64,000 bases of DNA, from the NCBI GenBank assembly GCA_001792895.1, contig MARA01000034.1:186001-250000 (forward strand), written 5' to 3'. The notes beneath the pieces were generated by a model. The model was not told the origin of the DNA. It ran no database searches and was given only the letters and a program-made list of their open reading frames with translations. A program made the translations under genes and the position numbers. The stretch is from Lentinus brumalis (lineage: Eukaryota; Basidiomycota; Agaricomycetes; Polyporales; Polyporaceae). Each line of letters begins with the position of its first letter. Position 1 is the first letter of the stretch. Of this stretch, positions 1 through 11,639 are shown piece by piece.

Positions 1-99
1 ATTACGTGTGAGGGGCGTCGCAGTTCCTGGGCTAACCCCGGGCGCCGTCAGAGCGATATAATGTGGCCCGTCCGCACGCATACGCTACCCCATGCACAG

Positions 100-230
100 A
101 TGACATCGGTTCCTCAGCGTACTCACCGACTTCGGAGTGTTCGTGTAGGAGATGAGGGCGCTCAACGGCCGAGAGACGATGGTGAGATCCTACTGAAGGT
201 ATGTATCTTCGGTGACGCACCAGACAACAT
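100..230 (+). pseudogene. Broken exon of unknown family (VFVQEM exon)
   Basis: One frame reads ..LTDFGVFV-stop-EMRALNGRE.., which aligns with the open exon at 23990-24110 (..ADFRVFVQEMSALKGRE..). It also aligns more loosely with exons at about 19940-20070 and 54110-54230 (..FDFAVLVQEMNAL..). All four are followed by the same donor region (AAG, then GTATGTATCTTCGGTGACG or close). Here a TAG replaces the Gln codon, and a second stop follows before the donor, so this copy is dead. I do not recognise the protein family. The exon assignment rests on conservation of frame and donor among the copies. Confidence 0.5.
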
Positions 231-339
231 GACGACTCTGAACATGATGAACTTAGCGTACAGTTTGACCCGTGGAATGTCTGTCTCACTACACCCTGAG
301 CCTCTGTCCGCAATCTCATACCATACCCCCGCGTTTGCC

Positions 340-2000
340 CTCGACGTATGAGTAATGAGTCCCGTCGCTTCCACCTACGCTCGGCCCAACACGATGATCC
401 CCTGCGCCTGCACGACCCCTGCCCCCAGCGCCGACGCCCGTCTCTCGCCTGTGCCGCGCCCAGCTCTTGTGATACACCCTGTAGTATCCGTCCTGATCCC
501 CGCTTACTTGTAGAAGACAACCGCGTCGAGTCTCCCGACTCCTTCAGACCCTGCCCAGCGAGCGAACCTCGTGTATCACTGATGCTTCCGGCGCCCGACG
601 ATGCCACGCTGGACGGATGCTCCTCACGCCATCAACTGCCTCTAGAATCTGGGCGAGCCAGTCGCGCTTGCGTCCTCGTGCTGCACGGTCGTGCTCAGCA
701 TCGTGTTCAGCAAACCATCGCGCCTTCAGCACCACCCAGAGGCCCGACGATGGGCGCCGAATACGGGCATACTGCACGGAGATTGGTGCGTTGACGGATA
801 TCGGGCCAACAACATACAGTGCTGCCGCGCGGAGACGATGGCAGACGAGTCTGCGAGTCCGGATGCACACCTAGCAGGCGGGCGAGCACCGGAGCACGAG
901 CACAAGACCCCCGGCGTTTTCGCTAATTCGCTACGTCCGACTGGAAGGAAGCGAATGTGCGGTACAGAGTGTTCGCTAGAGGTCGGCGTGGCGATCGAGG
1001 GGAGAACCTTCTGTCGATGACACGATGTGAGCGCATAGCATGTCAACTACGTTTCGATGTACGTACAATCACGGTGTGTGTGGTATGCAGTCTTTGCTTT
1101 TGTATCATACAGGTGTTGGGTCGAGCGAGATCGTGAGACAACCGGCGACGGGGAGGGCTATCGAGCGTATGAATGTCATGTCGTGCGCTCAAGATTACTT
1201 ACGAGATACGAACGGGAGAGGCTTTTGGAGTGTGAAAGCCGGATATAAAATCGCACAGGCCCGCCGCTATATGATGCCCCGTAAGCGGCAGCATCGTCGG
1301 GTGCCTGCAGTTCGAGGAAGCGTCCAGACTCCAGCAAAACTCGTACGTATCGCTGCGATGAGGGGGACCGTCCTGTCAGGACATGCGCTCGAATCGCAGA
1401 GGTGAAGCTCCAATTCCGTTCCTGCTGCCTGGTAACTGGTAAGCATAAAGCAGGACAAGGCCTCGTCGCAGGGTGGCCGCACGTCCACGGAGAGCACAGC
1501 ACGCGACGGATCCAGGCCGTGCGCGAGTGTCATCCATATCCCATGTCGGTTGCTGACGCACTGTGCAGCAGCCTGCAGCTGCAGGAACGCTCCCGTCATC
1601 CACGAGTTACGTCTGTCGGCGGGGAGTTCGAAGTCGTGCGGACTGTGGTCGTGTCGCAGATGTCTTCCGTGTTCCGTCTCCTGGGCAGTCGGGGTCGTAC
1701 TGTACTTCGACGCTTGAGCTTGGGTGCGGACGGAGGAGCAATACGAATTCTACAGTCTTCGCTCACCGGGAGGACATAGACGCGGTGCGAGACTGTGAGT
1801 GGCTGCAAAGACGCTGCTGTGTATTATTCCAATCTGTACCCGGGATGCGACGCAGGGCCGGCGCCGCCCATATTTGAGACGCCCAAGCGAGACGGAGCGT
1901 CGGTCTGCAGCGCATCCGCTTGCTGGAACGCATTGTGTCTACTCGACGTGTCGTGTGAGTGTGTCTGACGCAGGGACGGTGCCGGCCGGCGCGCTGACGA
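340..2000 (+). other. Gene P head region, unit 1 (degenerate)
   Basis: This stretch is homologous to 43690-45730 in unit 4 and, with an internal inversion, to 9780-11580 in unit 2. Open stretches exist in several frames, but the longest differ between copies. Unit 4 has an open exon-like block at about 45585-45720 (..HIRDVQARQSVGLQRIRLLERI..). The matching block here (1865-1960) has a TGA directly after HI. I see no reliable start codon or complete exon chain, and treat the segment as decayed or non-coding. Function unknown. Confidence 0.4.
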
Positions 2001-2089
2001 CTCACGAGTCGAGCGAGGCTGGGCTAGGACCCGGGGGAGGAGTATTTCAGGTAGATGGGGAGCGCATAGAGCCCGCGTGTCTTGCTCAC

Positions 2090-4450
2090 CTTGTCTCCCA
2101 CCCTGCCAGATCTTGCCCTCGCCCTCGCCCTCGCTATACTTCCGCTTCGTCGCTGCGCTCACCACCACTCGCCCGCCGCCGCTGTAGGTCGTCGTGTTGA
2201 AGGTACGTACCTTATGTCGAACTCGTCCTGTGCGGCACGTTGCTGACCGGCGTCCATGTTGCAGACGTCCCCTGTGGTTGATCTGCGCGGCGAGGGCGGG
2301 GGCGCATGGACCAGGACGCGTTCAAGGAGGTGCAGAGGTACGTACACGAGGGATTCGGCTGTAGTCGCGCGTGACGCTCACCTGTACCTAGGATCGTGCA
2401 GCTGTTTTGGAAGGCGGCGGACGGGTGTCGGGGGATTGGGAGATGGGACGGGGGCTGCGAGGCGGTCAGTAGACGGCGGAGTAAGTAGCACGCATGTATC
2501 ACGTACCGTAGCATTCAACTCATCCCCCATCCAAGCGTCCGAGTCGTCCACGCAGTCGATGCGAGCGGGTCCCAGGCGGCGCAGCGTGTCGAGGCGGATC
2601 AGCGCAGAGGCGAGAGCGGGTGGCAGGGCTTGAGATGAGAGCACGCGAGAGCGGCGAGGGCCAAAGCAGTACAAACACGCCGTCGACGAGCGCAGAGACC
2701 GTGGCCAGCGCGCACACAGGCAGAGAGAGGCAGAGGGCGGGGCAGAGAGTCGGCGCAGAGAGTGGGACAGACAGCGAGCAACGCGTCTGCAACGCGTGAC
2801 GTCAGCGGCGCTGTCAGTAGTGGCTGCTCCCAGAAATGATGTTCGACGTGTCTACGCAGTGGGCCGTGCTCTTCTCCACCGTTCATAAGTCTCTTGCACT
2901 CAGCATCTTGTTACAGCTTCCACTGAATATTGCAACGAACGGCCATTCCAGATAAGTCGTGTACTGTCTTCGATGCGCGTACGTTCCCAACAAGCTCAGA
3001 ATCGTGTGCCCTCATGCTCTCTAGCGTGTAAGTACTAGACCTTCATAGTAGTGCGATCGAGATACTCGTGAGCCCATCTCTATCCGCTCCTCTGCACTTT
3101 GCCAGGGCCACCTTTCCGTCTGGCGCCAGTCTCCCCGTAGTGGCATCTCTGGTATGCGCCGGAATTCGGACGAACAGGTGCCGCCCATGTCCTTGCACGT
3201 CCAGATCATCCCGCCCACTCTCGATAACGCGCCCTACCCGGGCCGAATCCGCAGCGCATCTTCGTCGTGGTCGAGGTAGTCCATGGTGAGCACCAAACCT
3301 CTTGTATATGGTACCTGTGTGCCGGCTGACGAGCGCGAGCACGATCCGTGAACGTCGCGTTGGCCGTCGCCGTCACCCCCTCATTAATTGCATGCCGTCC
3401 GCTGCGGACCCTCTGAGCGGCGGCAAAACTGGGTCTCTCCAATCTCGTCGCCCAGTTGAGCAGCCAGTCCTGCCGGGCGTTGACGTTCAGAATATGCTAG
3501 ACGGCCTACATGCGCAGCGGCAAGTTGTGCGCGCACAGAAGTTCCACATTTACTCAGCACTATAATCTTGTCAGGACCACCCCCTGGATCTGTTGGTAGG
3601 CAGCTGGGACGACGACGCTGGCTCGGACAATTGCTGTATTTTGCGTCCGGACGAGCTGTGCCTTGCAAACCACGAAGCAGAAGGACGGGGACCTAAGTAG
3701 CTGCCGGTCAAGGACTCGCACTCGCACCACGACCTCAGCACCCGCAGGAAGACGAGCGGCTGAGCAAGTTTCGCCGTGCTGCACTGGGCGCACTACATGC
3801 AATGGAGGACGACGTCGCGATGACTTGCGGTGATGCGACGCCGGTCTGCGGCGAGCATCGCGCTCGCGCCGGTGCACGCGAATGGGGTATTCTCCTAGTT
3901 GACGACCTCACGTCTTCGCTCTGGCACCCGCTCCTGCCCTCTGTCCTCGAACGGTCACAGCGGACCTCGACGAGGGACAATTGCCGCAGCCATTACCTGC
4001 ACCTCGATGAGTCGTCGAGCACCAAGAGTCTTCAGTACGGGTACGGGTCCGGCCCAGCGTGGAGACGTGGTTGCACTTCCCAAAGGGATGTCCGGCCTGG
4101 CGACGCAGCAAACCCGAGCCGTCCTGCTCAGTGCTTTCCGAGCTGCGGTGGTGTCCAGGTGAGGCGAGAGGCAAGAGGGGGAGGGCTGGAGCTGCGGCTG
4201 GCGCAGGGCGGGCGGGAGGTGCATACGTACACGCGTTGTCAGTCTAGTACCGGCACGAGAGTGAGACGGCTGAATTGGTCGGGATGTCACTACATAGCTC
4301 GAAGAAACGAAGACACACGTTCAATACGTACCGCGTTATCTATTCTGGTCTTCCCAGTGCGTATTTGTCTTGGAGTCGGACTGAGTCGAGCAACGAGCGG
4401 TCACGCTTCGTGAATGCCCGTCAGGCATCAGTGGTCGACGGAGGTTGACG
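2090..4450 (+). pseudogene. Gene P body, unit 1: conserved multi-exon gene of unknown family
   Basis: Exon-intron structure shared with units 2 and 4. Clear introns: 2220-2264 (GTACGTACC..TTGCAG), 2338-2391 (GTACGTACAC..CCTAG) and 2481-2511 (GTAAGTAGC..CGTAG). Blocks kept in frame among copies include ..MDQDAFKEVQRIVQLFW.. (2309-2420), ..RRRSVSRRISAEA.. (2512-2633), ..QWAVLFSTV.. (2850-2954), ..MSLHVQIIPPTLDN.. (about 3187-3230) and ..VDVQNMLDGLHAQRQVV.. (about 3479-3530). A last block, ..GDVVALPKGMSGLATQQTRAV.., lies at about 4053-4120 before a GTGAGG donor (4160). Compared with unit 4 the QWAVLF exon has lost its 5' part and the first exon differs by 4 bp, breaking the frame. No domain recognised. 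It converges on the F-box gene. Confidence 0.45.
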
Positions 4451-4671
4451 GAGATGCCAGACAACTGCGAGCGTCGTGATGTAGATGGTGATGTGCACTG
4501 CGGTGACCGATGAGCAACTTCGATACTGCATGTGCTACGTGATGTACGGCAGAGCGAGCGAGGGATGTAGGGAGATAAAAGACGGTAGGCCGGAGACTCG
4601 GGGGACATAGTACAAGTGGGGGAGACGCAGCATCTCAAGCATGAAGATAATTGAGGGCTTTTATCTGTGGG

Positions 4672-6654
4672 TTATAAAAGGGTGTCTATGTGGCGAGAAA
4701 CGAGCAGACGATGTTGCATATAACCTCGGGGCGAAGCGACAACAGTGGACGAGACAACACAAGAAATGGTGATGATGGTAGGAAGCGAGTCAGCGGAACA
4801 CGACCAAAGGAGAGACATGGTTAGAGGACGTTGAACGTCGAGACGGAGTAGATGCGGGTCTTGCACACGTTCTGCCTGCGTCCCCGGAGAGATGAAGAGC
4901 TCCTGCTTCCTGTACGCCTGAGGCAAGTCGGCTACGCAAGCTGATTAGTCAATGTCGCTTGTTACGAGCTACATATGATCCATACCTGATAATAGCGCTT
5001 CCGCATCTGTCTTACGCGCAGCAGTATTCCTCGAGAGGCGAGAAATTTTTTCACAGTGTCTTGCGTTGAGTGGCGGCGGCGGTTGCATGCTTCCGCCATG
5101 GCTTGCAAGCGGTCGGCGTAGTCCTGCGGAGTTAGATCGTGATCTTGCCATGATTCTCCTGGGTTCCCTGTGGATATCGAAAATAGTCAGCTTCGTGAAC
5201 AATACCACATTGCCCAACAGAGCCCTCACAGATGATAGCCCTACTCACCGGCATGAGTTGGATACACGTAGAGCCTCTTCCACCTCGAGAGCGTCGGAAA
5301 GCATTCAGCGACAGCAGTCCTCCACCAATTCACCCACTCGGGCCTGTCCCCCAGATCGTGCACAACAAGGTCTGCCCTGCAAGGATCGGTCTCAGGGCGG
5401 TTGTTGGTGTCCCCACTGGTCTGGTCCTGAAGGTCGCCCTCGGCAGTATCCTTCCTGCATAGCGCTGCCTCTACGACAGGGCCGATGGTACGGAGGAGCG
5501 CAACATAGTCTTCCCGTTTGCATACACTTCTCCACACCGGTGCAAGGTAAAGGCATCGTTGGGTAGGCAATAGGTCGCCAACTACATCGTCGCTTGAGGC
5601 CATCCATGAGACGAGCGTGTCCTGGAGAGACTCAAGTGTTTGATCTGGATGCGGAAACGGTGCGATGCGACAAACGAGACAATCCAAGCAGGGGAACAGG
5701 CGGAGATTCAGAGCAACTGAGGGTGCTTCCTGTTCGACACCTGATCACGGGAACCAATAGTGAGATGTATGTGTCCTCGAACAACCTAAAATGACTCACG
5801 AGGATGTTCCATTCGCGCAGCAGGGGATTATTAGGGAACTTGGTCCACAGCGTGCGGAGCGAGGGGCCAAGTGCGGACAGTAATCTCTGCCTGCCCTGCT
5901 CGTCCATGTCAATGTACTTCAATGCGAGTCAATACCAGCCTGTGCCATGTCTAATCAAGAGACATACCGAGAGGATCTCTAGGTTCGGCAGGAACATCTT
6001 CCGAGAGTCGTGGGAGCTGCGCTTCGCCATACAGACTGGCTCCAGGCCGAGGACAGCCCATGAAATATGGTTACAGTACAGCTCTTTCAGGTTGGGAAGG
6101 GTACTGAGGAAGCGTGCGAAGTCCCCAAACGACGGGAACCTCACGTCCACAAAGTCTAATCTGCGGATATGCGAGATGGACGTCAACAGGGACGGGAAGT
6201 AGCGATAGATGGGTAGGAACGGGAGCTCCTTCTCGCCCTCAGGGAGTGGGTTTGCAGCCTTCTCGGCATCGGAAAAGCTGTAGATGTATAGTACATCCAG
6301 GTTGGCGAGCCTTCCTCGCAGAGCCGTGAGGAACAGCACAGCAGGACTGTACGGCACATGGAGGTGCCCTCGCAATTCGAGTGTGCGCACGTAAGTTCCG
6401 AGCTCGGGCGATGCGTCGAGGAGCTCTGCAAAGCGATAGAGCGCGTCCTTGTCTCGAAGGAGGACGAACTCGAAGAGAACCCTCTGGGCGCGTGGACGCC
6501 ATGCGCGACAGACGAGTGCGCAGCTGGAGAGGGTAGCCAAAGACGTTGAGACGAAGGCGTATCGGCCGTCGTACACCTCTTCGATGACGCGCTCGCAGAC
6601 CTCGATTGGGAGTCGTGGCTCGGCTTTGCCCGGAGACGGAAGAGTGTCAGTCAT
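4672..6654 (-). CDS. F-box domain protein, copy 1 (one-base frameshift in exon 2)
   Basis: Five exons on minus: 6654-5968, 5916-5800, 5740 (or 5729)-5249, 5167-4986, 4917-4672. The start is the conserved MTD..LPSP methionine shared by copies 1-3 and 5. An F-box-like domain lies at about residues 14-60 (LPIEVCERVIEEVY..CALVCRAWRP..VLFEFVLL), followed by leucine-rich segments. F-box proteins bind Skp1 in SCF ubiquitin ligases and choose substrates; that role is inferred from the family. Exon 2 is 117 nt against 118 in copies 2-5, because a G5 run is G4 here. With the usual acceptor (before 5740) the frame meets a TGA. Using the CAG 11 bases further in (exon from 5729) restores a 570-aa frame. 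This is either a rescued variant or a pseudogene. Confidence 0.75.
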
Positions 6655-6699
6655 GTCGTGAGCCATGGACCTGAGCAGAGGTAGGAGGAGAGTAGAAAC

Positions 6700-9154
6700 G
6701 TGCGAGAGGGGAAGGGGATGAAGGACTCAGAGGACTTGCGCGCATGTATGGCGGTGAGAAGCGCACACGTCCTAGGATGGCGGTACGTACCCGTGTATGA
6801 CACGAGGTCAGTGAACCTTACTGACATGTTGCGCATTTGCGCATATGCTGTCGCAGGCCGAAGCTCATACCCATTGCTCCATGCCTCCAGTGCTCGGGCT
6901 TGCACTAGTGTGATCGTCTTCATAAGGGAGCGCAGTTGGAGTGGCTGCACGCCAGCGTTCACACGGCACACGGTTTATGGGATTCTATGATAAACTCAGG
7001 CTGTACGCGGACAGCCTTGGCTGTCTGCTATCAAAGTGCACAGAACAGTGTTGGTGCATATGGTCGAATAGACAGCGAGAGTCGCAGAAGCGGTCTGTCA
7101 TTGTGCGTGAAGAATAGCGGACTCGGAGACTTCAAAGCAACGGTAGCATGTATTGAGCGCGAGAAGACGGCGGTTGTCTCGCTGATTTTGAAGCGTCCAC
7201 GGGGTCTACGCTGTCATAGTCGAACAGATCTCAACCCAAGGCTACTGTCCTGCAGTGACGGTCAGAGTGCGATTGTACGAGCAAGTCGGAGCAACCGAAC
7301 GCACGTACCGGTGCAAGACGGCTGTGGATCGCTGAGCGGCAGGGCGAGAGTTGACACCCTTTGGGTGGCACGGACCTCACAGATATTGCCTTGAAACCTT
7401 CAGCGAGGGCATCCTTGCCCAGCTCGTCCAAGATGACTTGACAGAGAGATAAGCGATGGCCGTGCCGGTGGTCGACTATTGAAGTTGATTGGGGTCGACG
7501 GGGTGATCGCTGGAAGGGCTGTGGATGGACGGAGTGTTCCAGACATGTGATTGGACCGCCGACTTATCCTCTCGTCCTGGGGCGGAATGGTTTATTGGGT
7601 GCCGCGATATGATACACATGGCTGCTGTTTGGATGTATGCAGGGCGTTCCTCGATCTCGCGGTTCTCGCAGCAGCGCGTCTCCAGCTCCTGGGTGAGAGT
7701 CGCCGCGACTTCGAGGCCACAGTCCCACCCAAGACTTGAGCGATCGACGGTGTTGGCCAATTTGCGACTGATGTGGTTCACGCGTCGTGATCTTCCACAT
7801 CAGCGCGGGCCCCTCCACCACACCTTGTCCTGAACCTCCCTCTGCCTTGACCTTCCCTGCCGTCTCCGGCATCTTGGCCGCGCGACCGTTCCCATGCCTA
7901 GTATGCGGACGTCTACCGGGCGGTCTGAACTCCATCGCGTGCGGACGAGGATCAGCGGGGGAGTTGAGGCATGAGTTCGAGTTCTGATGTAGGAGCACGA
8001 AATCCCAGAGGCGGAGACACGTACGTGAGGTGGACATCGGAATATGACGCGCAGTAGAGCGCGGTCGAGATGGTAAACAGTGACACGTACAGCGCGTGCG
8101 CGTTCTCTGTGGTCCGTCGAGCGCGGGGTTCGCCAAGTTCGGGGACAGTTTGAGCCGCTCGCTGACTTTGTGATGCGAACACAACGAGAGCGTGTCAGGG
8201 ACAGCAAGCAGCGGGACCGGAAGTAGGGAAGTGAGGTCGCGGTCGTGGCATTCAAGCTGGTGATGACCGATTCTCGTGCAAGCCGCGGTGGTCGTGTCGC
8301 GCGTCGTCAAGCCGCAACTATCCAGATTGAGCGGCGAGCTTAGTGATCGGAGGCTGGTCAGCAAAGTACGTCGTTTCAGATAGTAGACGAAGAGAACGTA
8401 CCTCCATGCTTGTCTGATGCAGCCCTACTTCATGACCATTCTCCTCCTCGGAGCCGTCTGTCCTCCTCGAGTAAGATATTGCCCGCAGATAGATACTAGG
8501 GTCTTGCAGCTGCTCAAGTATGGAATCCACAAATGGCTCGTCGGATCGTGACGCGTGCATCGTGAATCGAGGGGACAGTGGGGGCAAATCGCGGTCACAC
8601 AGAGCAGAGGTTCGAGGACCGGGACGAACCAGAAGTACAACGAGCCCTCAGACCTCAGCGGCTCCCTCCCTCTCTCGGTTGGAGCTGCAGTCGCGGTCTA
8701 CCCACAGCAGACACAGAGGCAGATCGCACACGCTGCTTCGAGGAACGATAAGAGCATCGGAGGCTTGAAGGCTCCAGAGGTTCGAGGAGAGCGAGTCGAG
8801 GGCGCGGGTGACGGAACACTGGGAGGCCTTATGAGTCCAGGACAGACGATGATACTCGAAGAAGTGCTTACCGTACTCAAGCAAGTGGGTCATAAGCCGT
8901 CCGGCTGCACGCGTGCCCTTGAGGATTACACTGGACCATTCTGATCGCTTGCAGTTGTGTCGGCAGAAGGGCGACGCAGACGGTAGATCAGAAAGCACAC
9001 TGAGGGACAGCAGAAGGGACTACTAGCGCAGCGTCGAGTAAACGAAGTCCGTAGGCAAGGCGTTGAGAACTTTGAAGTTGATGATGAGTTGGGCGAGGAG
9101 GACAGCGAGCTCCTGGAGAGATAAGATAAGATTCCAGTCGGCGATCTCGGCCAT
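6700..9154 (-). pseudogene. Gene N, unit 1: conserved minus-strand gene of unknown family
   Basis: A first exon begins at ATG 9154 (MAEIADWNLILSL..) and reads to a stop at 9023. The same start recurs in all five units. A second conserved exon (about 8587-8408, ..EQLQDPSIYLRAISYSRR..) ends at a GTACGT donor. It aligns with ..EQLQQHGIYLRAISYSRR.. at 28401-28227 and with a similar block at 63265-63085. A third block (about 8255-8110, ..TATSLPYFRSR..LLSLTR..) is conserved in units 3 and 5. I could not join these into one frame, and the family is unknown. It lies upstream of the F-box gene on the same strand, so the two could be co-duplicated neighbours. No membrane or catalytic motif is evident. 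Confidence 0.4.
9120..9133. promoter_or_regulatory. Triple GATA motif (GATAAGATAAGATT), unit 1
   Basis: Three consecutive GATA cores just inside the gene N first exon. The same motif occurs at 28926, 53228 and 63783, in a mutated form (GATTAGATTAGATT) at 18448, and in the B fronts at 22549 and 57033. Such clusters fit fungal GATA-factor sites (HGATAR), but here they also encode part of the conserved peptide ..LILSL.., so a regulatory role is only a possibility. Confidence 0.3.
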
Positions 9155-9339
9155 GGCACCTCCTCCGTGAGCTCGCGACTCTCCTCTATGTTCTTGGTCG
9201 CTGTCCTCCTCCAACGTCTTCATTCTCATTCTCAGAGTCAGACCGCGGGGAAGCCCAGCAACACCTCATGTTACTCGAAGCTGCCTGATTGACGCCTTGC
9301 ACGTTCTCCGCCGCCATATCATCCCAATCTTCTGGCAGA

Positions 9340-9780
9340 GCTGGCTTCCGTGACCTGTCTCGGACATCTTGCGCATCTGGATCGCTACCCTACCAGGAGC
9401 TTCGTGGAAGATTATTCTGCGTACTCACTGAGGAGGAGCTATGTAGAACACAAAGTGAGTTTAACTCATGCATGTTTCGTACGCGTCTACTCTGTTCCTG
9501 CCGCGGCCTGTCTCTACAAACCTTAGTTCCCCCCGTTACGTCCGCGCCCCTGGGAGTTGGAACGAAGAAGCACATTTTCCTGCTGCAGGATGTCAGTCTG
9601 ACTCGCAGGCGAGCACTGGCACTCTTTTGAGTTCGCGTCGCCGCTCTGCTTAACCACAGGTGAGCATGTTGCAGCTATCATAGAAGACGTTCGTACTGAG
9701 TTCTCGTTTCAGCAGAGTGGCAGGAATTACCCTCGTGGAGGCCAGCCGCACTCCGAAGGGGTTGAGTGCGTATGATTTCT
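9340..9780 (+). other. Unit-start exon candidates, unit 2
   Basis: A segment closely similar to 43255-43690. A frame reading ..IIPLFWQSWLP..PYQELRGRPFCVLTEEEL.. in unit 4 ends at a GTGAGT donor (43370). Here the same block ends at 9460 before GTGAGT, but the frame is altered near 9350. Intron-like sequence follows. It could be the first exons of gene P. Diverged counterparts lie at 19250-19375 and 53400-53530 (..CTGAGGACTTTGTATCATG.. before GTAAGT). Function unknown. Confidence 0.3.
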
Positions 9781-10089
9781 ATCACTTCCACCTGCTCCCG
9801 GCTCAACGCGACGATCCCCTGCGCCTGCACGATCCAGTGCCATCCGCGCCGACGCCCGTCTCTCGCCTGTGCCGCACCCAGCTCTTGTAATACACCCGGT
9901 ACTATCCGTATCAATCCCCGGTTACTGGTAGAAGACAATCGCGTCAAGTCGCCGAAATCCTTCAGACCCTCGACGTAGTCCATCGAGCGGACCCCATGTA
10001 TCACAGCTCCTTCCCAGCGCCCGACGACCCCACGCTGGACGGATGCTCGTCACGCCATACAGCTTCTCCAACATCCCGGCGAGCAAGTC

Positions 10090-10900
10090 GGACGCAACTC
10101 ATGGACGACGGGAGTGTTGCTGCAGCTGCACAGCGCGTCAGCAGCCGACATGGGATATGGGGATATGGCTGACACTCACGCACGACCGACACCGACGACC
10201 TGGAGCCGTCGCTCGCTGCGCTCTTTGTGACCATTGCGACGACGCCTTGTCCTGCTTACCAGAGACCAGACAGCACAGACCGACTCGGAGCTTCACCTCT
10301 GCGATTCGAGCGCACGTCCTGACAGGACAGTCCCACTCATCGCCGCGATACGCATGGGTTTCGCTGGAGTCTGGACGCTTCCCCGGACAGCAGGCACCCG
10401 ACGATGCTGCCGCGTACGGCTTGCTGTCCAGGCATAATATAGCGGCGGGCCTATGTGATTTTATATATACCTTTCAGACCCCGAAAGCTTCTCCCCTTCG
10501 TATCCCGTATTCTCCAGCGCACGACACGGCATCCATACGCTCGATAGCCCTCCCCGTCACCGTAGACCCCATGGACTCGCTTTTGAACCCGCACCCAGTG
10601 ATGTACACGGATGAAGACCCAACAGCATACAATAGCCAAGACTGAATACCACGCGCATCGTGATCGTACGTACATGTTAACGGCCTCCACATACTATGCG
10701 CTTACATCTTGTCATCGACAGCAGGCTCTCCCCTCTACCGCCACGCCGACTTGTGGATGCTCTGTACCGCACAATCGCTTCCTCTCAGTCGGACATAGCG
10801 AATTAGCGAAAACGGCGGGGGTCCTGTGCTCGTAATCCTGTGCTCGCCCGCCTGCTAGGCGTGCATCCCGACTCGCAGACTCGTCGGGCGTGTCGTCGTG
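10090..10900. repeat. Inverted segment within unit 2
   Basis: Relative to units 1 and 4 this block runs in the opposite direction. Its reverse complement matches about 840-1610 of unit 1 and 44170-44720 of unit 4, while flanks on both sides match in direct orientation. For example, the minus strand at 10903-10712 encodes ..DESASRDARLAGGRA.., matching plus-strand 840-1020 of unit 1 (..DESASPDAHLAGGRA..). A roughly 110 bp stretch at 10120-10230 recurs in direct orientation at 11055-11190, at the far edge of the inversion. This suggests a repeat-associated event. Confidence 0.75.
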
Positions 10901-11580
10901 CACCGCGTCCTGTTCCTATTCCCGAGCCTCCCGTGCTGCAGCCTGCATGTGCCATGTCCCGACTCCCGTAGCACGCGAACGCAATGGCGATGCACGTCCG
11001 AATCGAAAGCGCGTCCATGACCGAGCCTTTGCGCGACCGACCGACCGACCGCTGGCGTTTCTGCAGCTGCACGGCGAGTCAGAAGCCGCCGTCACGGTGC
11101 TATGGAGGTATGGGACATGGATGACACTCACGCACGACGGACACCGACACCTTGAAGCATTCGCGTGCTGCGCTCGCCGCCCGAGCCCGTCGTACGACGC
11201 GAAGGTGAAATTCAAAGTTCGAAATGGCGGGACTGTGGTCTTGTCGCGGAGAGGACCTTCTCCCGGACAGTCGGGCTTGTACTGTACTTCGACGCTTGGG
11301 CTTGCGTGCGGACGGAGCAGCTATACGAATACTACAGTCTTTGCTCACCGGGAGGACAGAGACGCGGTGCGAGACTGCGAGTGGCGGCAAAGACGTCCGC
11401 TGCTGTGTAATACAACCCGCGGGAGACGCGACGCAGGGCCGACGCCGCCCATATTCGAGACGTCCAAGCGAGACGGAGCGTCGGTCTGCAGCGCATCCGC
11501 TTGCTGGCACGCATTGCGTCTGCTCGACATGTCGTTATGTCTGACGCAGGGACGGTGCCGGCCGGCGTGCTAACAGTCGA
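10900..11580 (+). other. Gene P head region, unit 2 (degenerate)
   Basis: Matches 1620-2000 of unit 1 and 45460-45730 of unit 4. One frame (11165-11410) contains ..YFDAWACVRTEQLYEYY.., which is cut by stops in units 1 and 4. Another (11449-11575) contains ..HIRDVQARRSVGLQRIRLL.., which is open in units 2 and 4 but stopped in unit 1. Frames do not join across the copies. Function unknown. A GACC tetranucleotide repeat lies at about 11035-11050. Confidence 0.35.
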
Positions 11581-11639
11581 ATGAGTCGGGACTAGGACGG
11601 GCAGGAGTACTTAAGGTATATGGGGAGTGCATAGAGCCC

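Larger units (their letters stand above)
1..9310. repeat. Tandem ~10 kb unit 1 (subfamily A front, incomplete at left edge)
   Basis: First of five head-to-tail copies. Order: remnant of an unknown plus-strand exon (1-330), gene P head (340-2000), gene P body (2090-4450), F-box gene on minus (4672-6654), gene N on minus (6900-9154). Its right limit is set by a landmark (CCGCCATATCATCCCA at about 9313) that recurs at 63973 and, interrupted by a retrotransposon, at 29113/43241. Bases 1-330 resemble 23890-24200 in unit 3 rather than the start of units 2 or 4, so the left end is mosaic. Confidence 0.85.
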
